64,000 nucleotides of DNA, taken from Rhizobium altiplani. GTDB lineage: Bacteria; Pseudomonadota; Alphaproteobacteria; Rhizobiales; Rhizobiaceae. The DNA lies in NCBI RefSeq assembly GCF_001542405.1, contig NZ_LNCD01000101.1:1-64000 (forward strand), written 5' to 3'. Each line of letters begins with the position of its first letter. The stretch's first letter is position 1. Under the pieces are notes generated by a model. That model saw only the letters and a list, made by a program, of their open reading frames with translations. It had not been told where the DNA came from and made no database searches. Of this stretch, positions 58,317-64,000 are shown piece by piece. A program made the position numbers and the translations under genes.

Positions 58317-59643
58317 GGTTATGTGCGTCAAGTTCAGCAAATTGGGCGGTCATGCGGCTTGGCGCATAGCGAGTTTTTTGTGCTCTCGTAGATCGTCCAT
58401 GTTGATGTAGCGATTGGCCTCCATCCAGTTTTCGTGGGTTTCAACGGCGAGGGCTCTGACGAGGCGCAAGCAGCTCTCTGCGTTTGGAAAGATGCGCACG
58501 ACATAGGTCCTGCGGCGGATTTCCTCGTTGAGGCGTTCAAGCATGTTGGTCGATTTCAAGTGCTTGTGATGCTGGCGTGGCAATCGGAAGAAGGTCAGCG
58601 TCTGTTCGATTGTCTCCTCGACCCAGCTGGTCAAGCGCGGATAGCGTGCCGACCACTTGGTGAGCCAGGCAGAGAGATCGGTCTTGGCTTCGTCGAGGTC
58701 GCGCCGGTCGTAGAGCCACCGCAGCTCCTGCAGGCAGTCGTCGCCATGCTTTCGGGGCAGATGATCGAGGGCGTTGCGCAGAAAGTGCACGTAGCAGCGC
58801 TGCCAGGCGGCCTCTGGAAGTGTCTCCGCGATCGCCGCCACGAGGCCGGCATGATCGTCTGATACCACCAGTTCCACACCCCGCAGACCGCGCCCTTTCA
58901 ACTTGACGAGAAAGTCCTTCCACGCCGAGCGGCTCTCGCGGGCCGCCATTTCGACAGCCAGAATCTGCCGCCGTCCGTCCCAATCGATGCCGACTGCAAT
59001 CAGAACCGCCTGGCTCATCACCACGCCGGCCTCACGGACCTTCTCATAGCGCGCATCGAGGATCAGGTAGGCAAAGGGCTCGAGAAGCGCCCGCTCAGAA
59101 AACGCCTTCAGGCTTTCGTCCAATCGCTTGTTGATTGCCGAAATTGAAGATGCCGAGAAAGCATGGCCGCAAAGTTCCTCAGTGATCGCCTTGACCTTTC
59201 TGGTCGACACCCCCTGCACATACATCTCCGCCAAGGTCGCCACCAAGGCTCGCTCGGAACGCTGATATCGTTCAAACAGTTCGGTGGAAAAATGTCCCGA
59301 GCGATCTTGCGGAACACGCAGTTCAAGCTTGCCAACGCGGGTGATCAACGTTCGGCCGTAGTGGCCTGAGCGGTACCCGAGCCGGTCCGGCGTGCGCTCG
59401 CTTTTGCCAGCTCCAAGGGCCTCGTCCATCTCCGCTTCCAGAACCTCCTGCATCACTGCGCGGATCACTTCACGCAGGCCGTCGGGGCTCGATAGCAAAA
59501 TCTCTTTCACTGCAGCACTGGCTGTCCTACCATCGGTCTTGGTCATGGTGGCGCTCCCTCCGGGGAATGGGTGACGTTGAACATCACCAGTCTGCCATGG
59601 CCGCCTTCCCTTAGGAAATTTGCAGAACCTTCAGCACTCTACC
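58317..59643 (-). mobile_element. IS256-family insertion sequence, complete
   Basis: A 1327-bp element with one transposase gene. The ends are imperfect 27-bp inverted repeats (19 of 27 bases agree by eye), left starting GGTTATGTGCG at 58317, right inward starting GGTAGAGTGCT at 59643, both containing GTTC-GCAAATT with one varying base. It is flanked by 8-bp copies of TTCAATCG, as expected for IS256-type insertion. Confidence 0.8.
58350..59546 (-). CDS. IS256-family (Mutator-type) transposase
   Basis: A 398-residue DDE transposase: LLSSPDGLREVIRAVMQEVL and MDEALGAGKSERTPDRLGYR at the N-terminus, AYLILDARYEKVREAGVVMS (first Asp), LRGVELVVSDDHAGLVAAIA (second Asp), AAWQRCYVHFLRNALDHLPR and the end TNMLERLNEEIRRRTYVVRI with the E-R-x-N-E-E motif. 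Length and all motifs look intact. Likely active or recently active, given its flanking duplication. Confidence 0.96.
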   Translation of the reverse strand: MTKTDGRTASAAVKEILLSSPDGLREVIRAVMQEVLEAEMDEALGAGKSERTPDRLGYRSGHYGRTLITRVGKLELRVPQDRSGHFSTELFERYQRSERALVATLAEMYVQGVSTRKVKAITEELCGHAFSASSISAINKRLDESLKAFSERALLEPFAYLILDARYEKVREAGVVMSQAVLIAVGIDWDGRRQILAVEMAARESRSAWKDFLVKLKGRGLRGVELVVSDDHAGLVAAIAETLPEAAWQRCYVHFLRNALDHLPRKHGDDCLQELRWLYDRRDLDEAKTDLSAWLTKWSARYPRLTSWVEETIEQTLTFFRLPRQHHKHLKSTNMLERLNEEIRRRTYVVRIFPNAESCLRLVRALAVETHENWMEANRYINMDDLREHKKLAMRQAA

Positions 59644-59651
59644 TTCAATCG
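59644..59651 (+). repeat. Target-site duplication, right copy
   Basis: TTCAATCG, matching 58309-58316. Before the insertion the response-regulator and Crp/Fnr genes were divergent neighbours. Confidence 0.75.
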
Positions 59652-59682
59652 CTTAGACTTGACGCGCCTATATCAGCGACAG

Positions 59683-59708
59683 GGAACCTTGCATGCCCTT
59701 TTCCGGTT
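59683..59708 (+). promoter_or_regulatory. EcfG-like promoter, Crp/Fnr gene 59772
   Basis: GGAAC (59683-59687), 17 bases, GGTT (59705-59708), 40 bases right of the IS end; start codon at 59772. Confidence 0.5.
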
Positions 59709-59771
59709 AGCACATCAGGCGGAGGCGCCAGACCCGGTGCGATCATTCCTGCCGGACGGAAAGGAAAGGCC

Positions 59772-60488
59772 ATGATTTCGCCAGCTCAGTCCTCGGTGAC
59801 AAACAAGCTGCTGAGCATCCTGCCTGAAAGCGACTACGGCCAGATTGCGCAAGATCTTGAATTCCTCAAGCTTTCGCAAGGTACTGTCGTTGCCCATGCA
59901 GGGCAGCCTATCGATTACATCTATTTTCTCACGTCAGGTATCGGATCGATTATCGCGTCGACACCCGAGGGCAACCGGGCCGAAGCAGGAATATTCGGCT
60001 CTGATGGCTATGTTCCAACCTCTGCCGTGGCGAGCACGGAAAACAGCCCCCACGAAGTGGTGATACTTCTCGATTCGGAGGGCTATCGCATGGACTATGG
60101 CCGTTTTCGCGGATGGATGGACCAAAACCGGAATTTTTCCAAAGTGATGATCCGCTCGATTGAGGCCTTCTCGGTCCAACTGACCTACACCGCCATTTCA
60201 AACGCAATCCACGACGTTACCGAGCGACTGGCCCGCTGGATTCTAATGTGCCACGACCGTGTGCCGGGTGATGAAATCGGGCTTACGCATGAATTTATCT
60301 CCCTGATGCTCTCGGTTCGACGGCCGAGCGTCACCACCTCATTGCACATCCTAGAGGGCAACGGCTTCATCAAGTCGGAGCGGAGCAATATCATCATGCG
60401 CAACCGACCTGCAATGGAGGAGTTCGCCCGCGACGCGTATGGCAAGCCGGAAGAGGAATATCGCCGGCTGATGAAAAACCTGTTCTGA
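59772..60488 (+). CDS. Crp/Fnr-family transcription regulator
   Basis: A 238-residue paralogue of the protein at 56932. Sensor half: GTVVAHAGQPIDYIYFLTSG and NRAEAGIFGSDGYVPTSAVA. HTH half: LTHEFISLMLSVRRPSVTTS and LHILEGNGFIKSERSNIIM. The frame is open from 59571, across the IS end, but the ATG at 59772 has AAGGAAAGG upstream. No Fnr-type Cys cluster. It converges on the broken third copy. Confidence 0.9.
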   Translation: MISPAQSSVTNKLLSILPESDYGQIAQDLEFLKLSQGTVVAHAGQPIDYIYFLTSGIGSIIASTPEGNRAEAGIFGSDGYVPTSAVASTENSPHEVVILLDSEGYRMDYGRFRGWMDQNRNFSKVMIRSIEAFSVQLTYTAISNAIHDVTERLARWILMCHDRVPGDEIGLTHEFISLMLSVRRPSVTTSLHILEGNGFIKSERSNIIMRNRPAMEEFARDAYGKPEEEYRRLMKNLF

Positions 60489-60510
60489 TACAAAGACATA
60501 AGGGCCCAAG

Positions 60511-60538
60511 CGCCTGATTAGAGCTCGCCAATCAGGCG
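60511..60538. terminator. Hairpin between convergent Crp/Fnr genes
   Basis: A perfect 9-bp stem CGCCTGATT/AATCAGGCG with a ten-base loop, covering the stop codon of the minus-strand gene. Could serve both directions. Confidence 0.6.
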
Positions 60539-61230
60539 TCGGTATTCTTCTTCCGGCTTGCCGTAGGCATTTCCTGCAAACTCTTCCATTCCACGCCTGT
60601 CACGGATCAATATCCGTCCGCGCTCGGATCGGATGAACCTTTCTCCCTCGAGGACATGGAGCGCAGTTGTCACGCTTGGTCGCCTGACAGAGAGCATCAA
60701 AGAGATAAAGTCGTGGGTCAGGGCGATTTCATCACCGTCAACGCGGTCATGCGACATGAGTAGCCAGCGTGCCAATCGCACGTCAATCTGGTAATTTGCG
60801 TTCGACAGGGCAGTGAACGAGATCTGCGATGCAAACGCCTGGATAAAGCGCGCCAGAAGATTGGCGAAAGCAGGATTTTGAGAAATCGCCTGCAGTGCCG
60901 CATCCAATGTCATTCGATATCCGTATCCTTCAACCTGCATCAATACCTCGTGGACGCTGATCGTGCCGCCGACGCCTGCCGACGTCGGCGAAAAGCCCTC
61001 GCGTCCAAACATCCCCGCTTCAGCTCTTTGGCGGCCTGAGGACACTGTAATGACTGAGCCGATCCCCTGCAAAGGAAATAGACATGCTCGATGAGACTCT
61101 CGGCCTTAACAATGACGAAGCCCTGACGAAGATGAACTGCCTCAAGTGATGGCACGATGGCGCGGAACTCCTCATCAGGGAGGCGGGCCAGGAGCCGATT
61201 TTGCATGGTGGATCGATCAGCGACGGACAT
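60518..61230 (-). pseudogene. Crp/Fnr-family regulator gene broken by one frameshift
   Basis: The N-terminal frame (ATG 61230) reads MSVADRSTMQNRLLARLPDE, HLRQGFVIVKAESLIEHVYF and then leaves the family after LCRGSAQ. The next frame resumes with GIGSVITVSSGRQRAEAGMF, GREGFSPTSAG and the HTH ALTHDFISLMLSVRRPSVTT, to the stop at 60518. One missing base near 61066 (a T in the TATTTCC run) restores a paralogue of about 237 residues. As read, the sensor and DNA-binding halves are not joined. Confidence 0.8.
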
Positions 61231-61542
61231 TGGACTCAGAATGAGAGGGAACACGAACGACAGGATCGTCGCCGCACGATTCAGCTTCGGCTGCGTATCG
61301 CGGCTGTATAACATCCTGTTGTTGCCTATGTTTTTGCGTACGCTGGCAGACCGTCGACATGCAGACGCCGTGTCAGACAGGCACGCTTGTGCGCCGGTCC
61401 CTTTGAGCCGGCTTGCGCTAGGAAGGTTTGCCGAGCGATGCCCTGCGACAAAAGCACATGGGCTTTGAAGCATCTCACCAAATCCAATTTGCATCGGAGC
61501 GAGCGCGTCGTCTTCCGACACAAGTCTGCTGGCGTGCCAAAG
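61231..61542. other. Gap without a recognisable gene
   Basis: About 310 bases. Open frames on both strands have no support. The CBS promoter starts at its right edge. Confidence 0.4.
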
Positions 61543-61567
61543 GGAACAACCTTCAAGATTAGAGGTT
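61543..61567 (+). promoter_or_regulatory. EcfG-like promoter, CBS gene
   Basis: GGAAC (61543-61547), 16 bases, GGTT (61564-61567); ATG at 61595 after a leader of about 21 bases. Confidence 0.6.
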
Positions 61568-61594
61568 GTCCCAGTCGAGCAGGAGGAAAAACCG

Positions 61595-62014
61595 ATGAAA
61601 GTACGAGAGGTGATGACCACAAAAATCGTCACAGCCGACCCCGGCGCTCAAATCCGCCGTGTCGCGCAGCTGATGTCGGAAGTGGATACCGGGATAATCC
61701 CGATCATTGACGGAGACGCCATTGGTGTCGTAACCGACCGCGACATCGTCATACGGGCTGTGGCCGAGGGAATATCCTGTGATCAACCCGTTTCCAGGAT
61801 CATGACGTCTGGAATAGAGGGTTGTCTGGAAGAGGACGATCTCCTGGAAGCGGCCGGACGGATGTCGGAGCTTCAGATGCGTCGGCTTGTCGTGTTCGAT
61901 GCAGCCGGAACCGTTTCCGGGATCCTCTCCCTTGGCGACATTGCAGTCCGACAGGAGGAAATAGCCGGTGTCGCATTGGAGGAAATATCTGATGACACTC
62001 AACGTCGGGACTAG
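61595..62014 (+). CDS. CBS-domain protein
   Basis: A 139-residue protein made of two CBS motifs: MKVREVMTTKIVTADPGAQI to GVVTDRDIVIRAVAEG, and SRIMTSGIEGCLEEDDLLEA to RRLVVFDAAGTVSGILSLGD. Such pairs bind adenine nucleotides and sense energy status. The closing part lacks any enzyme or channel domain, so it acts alone. AGGAGG precedes the ATG. Stress-related by family and promoter. Confidence 0.93.
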   Translation: MKVREVMTTKIVTADPGAQIRRVAQLMSEVDTGIIPIIDGDAIGVVTDRDIVIRAVAEGISCDQPVSRIMTSGIEGCLEEDDLLEAAGRMSELQMRRLVVFDAAGTVSGILSLGDIAVRQEEIAGVALEEISDDTQRRD

Positions 62015-62081
62015 ACCCGAGTTTCAGTGAACAGCCGTCTCGGATTTATGAAGCGGGCCGTTTCCAGGCAAGGGGAGTTCA

Positions 62082-62363
62082 ATGCAAGGTTCAACGAACA
62101 GAGACGGTTGGTCGCCAGTCGACGACGAGGACCTTCAGACGGCCAATCCTCCTTCGCGGGCTCGGTTTGAGAAGGCGGGACGCGAACAAGCTCTTGTCTT
62201 TGCTCAGGAGGAAATTGCGCGGTTGCGGCTCGAGATCGACGAGGTCGCACATGCCGTGGACAAGATGGCGACCACGGTTTCGACGCCCCGCAGGCCCGTG
62301 ATCCGGCTTGCCCCTCTGATCCTTTTGGCCTCGCTTGCAGCCCTTTGTTCCAGGAACGGATAA
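62082..62363 (+). CDS. Small anchored protein of unknown function
   Basis: A 93-residue protein with a charged helix (EQALVFAQEEIARLRLEIDE, then VAHAVDKMATTV) and a C-terminal hydrophobic span RLAPLILLASLAALCS. The coiled-coil-plus-tail-anchor plan is like small DUF883-type proteins. GGGGAG precedes the ATG. It lies 67 bases after the CBS gene and may share its transcript. Confidence 0.65.
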   Translation: MQGSTNRDGWSPVDDEDLQTANPPSRARFEKAGREQALVFAQEEIARLRLEIDEVAHAVDKMATTVSTPRRPVIRLAPLILLASLAALCSRNG

Positions 62364-62572
62364 AGTCAGCCGGCCAGGCCAACGAGAATTGATCGTTCCC
62401 AATCCATGATCGGTAATCGTCGCAGCATGTCCGAACGAGACACATGAACGCTGCTGGTCGCCAGGCACCGCCGAAATCGCGAAGCGAAACCGGCAATTCA
62501 CTTTTTTCTAAGAGTTGGCTGTCAAACAGAGATCGCGCGATTTGTCTGGCGTTCGCGCCCAAAGGTGTTTCT

Positions 62573-62701
62573 ATGACGCTCAAGCCCGCTCTTATCGGTG
62601 TCTGGCTACTGGCTGGTGTCTTGTCGATACTCGTCGCTATCAATCCATTCGGGCATCATGACATTGACGCGTCCACAACCGCGTCAATTCCCGATCGGTA
62701 G
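62573..62701 (+). CDS. 42-residue membrane protein
   Basis: ATG at 62573, with AAAGG upstream, encodes MTLKPALIGVWLLAGVLSIL, then VAINPFGHHDIDASTTASIP and DR. One hydrophobic helix and a short polar tail, perhaps outside the membrane. The frame is open from 62444 but this part is the protein-like one. Family unknown. Confidence 0.5.
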   Translation: MTLKPALIGVWLLAGVLSILVAINPFGHHDIDASTTASIPDR

Positions 62702-62752
62702 ATCGCCGCTCGACGCCGAACCGAGCGACCCGTTTGTTCTCCTGAGCGACTA

Positions 62753-64000
62753 TCAATGGCGGTTCGACTGCACGGTCGACACTTGGGGAGTTTTTGCCTG
62801 CTGGAGGGCTTCCTTCAGCTGGTCCTGCGAGAACGGTTTGGTCAGTCTGATCAGTTCATTTAGCCCCTGATCGTCGGGCAACTCGGCATAGCCGGATGCC
62901 AGTATGATCGGAAGACTCGAGTAGGAGTCGAGTATAATTCGGGAAAGCTCGGCTCCGGTCATACCGGGCATGGAATGATCGGTGATCACAATATCAAAAC
63001 GCTTTTCTTCCCCGAGAAGCTGCAAGGCCTGCGATGCCGAGGTCACTTCAACGGCGATGTGACCGAGGTCCTCAAGCATCGCCACGGTTCCCATACTGAC
63101 CAATGGATCGTCGTCCACCACAAGGACAGTAAGCTCTCCTGTCACCGTCGGGACATCGGAGGCATCGTCAACACGCCCACCAGCCACCAGATCGCTCGAC
63201 GTGCCGGCAACCGGCAACCAGACACTCACGGATGTCCCGGCCCCCGGCCTGCTTGCCAGTTCGAGCGCCCCGCCGGATTGGGCGGCAAGACCCTGGACCA
63301 TCGATAGTCCGAGACCAGTGCCTTTTCCTGGCCCCTTCGTCGTGAAGAACGGCTCAGTTGCCCGCGCAAGCGTCGGTCCATCCATTCCAGGGCCATTGTC
63401 CGTGACGCGGATACACACATAGCGCCCATCGCTTAGTGATCCCGGGTGATCGGCCGCATCTACCTGGAGGATGATCGAGCCCGCCCCATCCATGGCGTCG
63501 CGTGCATTGACGAAAAGGTTCAAAAGAGCAAGTTCGAGCTGGTTGGCATCGACAAGCATGCTTGGCAGATCCGGGGCGACGTCCAGTTTGATGTCGATCC
63601 CCTGGCCCACGGCCTTGACGAGGAGATCTTCAATGTTGGCAAACAGCTGTTCGAAATCGACAGTGGTCGGCTTCAACTCCTGACGCCTGGCGAAGGCAAG
63701 CAGGCGCTGGGTCAGGGCCGAACCACGTTCAGCAGCCTGGATGGCATTGCCGAGCAGTCGCTCGCTGCGATCGTCCTCGGGCAAGCGCTTCTTCAAGAGG
63801 CTTAGACTTCCAAGGATTGCCATCAGGAGGTTGTTGAAATCATGTGCGACACCGCCCGTCAGCTGACCGATTGTGTCGATCTTTTGAGCTTCGAACAATT
63901 GCGCGAGAGCCTCCTCGCGCTCGCGTGTCCTTTGTTCGATGCGATGTTCCAGCTCCTCATTCAACCGGCGCAGTTGCTCCGATGAAGCCTCGAGTTCGGC
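62753..64000 (-). CDS. Hybrid histidine kinase, C-terminal part (cut by window edge)
   Basis: The frame stays open to base 64000, reading ASSEQLRRLNEELEHRIEQR as a coiled coil, so the N-terminal sensor lies outside. Then come the phospho-acceptor box GQLTGGVAHDFNNLLMAILG, ATPase motifs NLFVNARDAMDGAG, VTDNGPGMDGPT and GKGTGLGLSMVQG, and a receiver (LVVDDDPLVSMG, IVITDHSMPGMTGAE, LTKPFS). Same class as the kinases at 28181 and 35269. No promoter can be seen. Confidence 0.93.
   Translation of the reverse strand, partial: AELEASSEQLRRLNEELEHRIEQRTREREEALAQLFEAQKIDTIGQLTGGVAHDFNNLLMAILGSLSLLKKRLPEDDRSERLLGNAIQAAERGSALTQRLLAFARRQELKPTTVDFEQLFANIEDLLVKAVGQGIDIKLDVAPDLPSMLVDANQLELALLNLFVNARDAMDGAGSIILQVDAADHPGSLSDGRYVCIRVTDNGPGMDGPTLARATEPFFTTKGPGKGTGLGLSMVQGLAAQSGGALELASRPGAGTSVSVWLPVAGTSSDLVAGGRVDDASDVPTVTGELTVLVVDDDPLVSMGTVAMLEDLGHIAVEVTSASQALQLLGEEKRFDIVITDHSMPGMTGAELSRIILDSYSSLPIILASGYAELPDDQGLNELIRLTKPFSQDQLKEALQQAKTPQVSTVQSNRH

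Noticed and set aside
1..64000. CRISPR arrays, tRNA or rRNA genes, replication origins
   Set aside because: No regularly spaced repeats, no cloverleaf-like or rRNA sequence, and no repABC or parAB-like genes were seen.

Overview
The window reads as Rhizobiaceae DNA (Rhizobium, Sinorhizobium or Agrobacterium type). The grounds are GC-rich alphaproteobacterial coding, families typical of rhizobia (DUF1236, DUF992, DUF3606, DUF2171, DUF3618, a nutrient-deprivation-induced type protein, KaiC-like ATPases next to hybrid kinases with a VAHDFNNLL box) and EcfG-type promoters. No replication, partition or conjugation gene is visible, so chromosome or plasmid cannot be decided. It starts inside an IS110-family transposase gene and ends inside a hybrid histidine kinase gene.

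Almost every transcription unit encodes something known or plausible for stress survival. Layout: 1-7.1 kb small stress and envelope proteins (YflT-like, PepSY, two-codon-start DUF6894, a frameshifted cupin, PAS, CsbD, GNAT acetyltransferase, DUF1236); 7.4-12.9 kb large catalase katE, then a convergent unit with an SDR and a frameshifted treZ; 13-16 kb an EcfG-like sigma factor and small membrane proteins; 16-19.5 kb a PLD/cardiolipin-synthase-like gene, a YbhN-like membrane gene and an endonuclease/phosphatase gene, recalling E. coli ybhP-clsB-ybhN; 19.6-28 kb HTH protein, DUF763, DUF992, flavin reductase plus Na+/H+ antiporter, secreted protein; 28-37 kb KaiC-like ATPase with hybrid kinase, iron-permease-like protein, a second hybrid kinase; 37-47 kb many small stress proteins, a YqjD/YqjE/DUF3618-type operon, topoisomerase IB, ferritin-like DUF892; 47-56 kb hydrolase, SDR, zinc alcohol dehydrogenase, GSP39-like SDR, a second EcfG-like sigma, GlgX, YihY; 56-64 kb response regulators, three Crp/Fnr paralogues (one broken), an intact IS256-family insertion, a CBS protein and a third hybrid kinase.

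The main discovery is regulatory. In the gaps upstream of genes I find about thirty correctly oriented copies of GGAAC-N16/17-NGTT, nine with the exact CGTT, the signature of the alphaproteobacterial general-stress sigma factor EcfG. They usually lie 20-80 bases before the start codon, repeatedly decide between alternative starts, and include one divergent pair whose two promoters share the same bases. Together with two EcfG-like sigma genes and no visible phyR or nepR, the window looks like a dense general-stress island rather than scattered genes.

Three genes (cupin, treZ, one Crp/Fnr) are each broken by one missing base; these may be real decay or assembly errors. Several genes below 60 codons with good ribosome binding sites are included. 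Family names rest on recognition of the translated sequences; no search was run.
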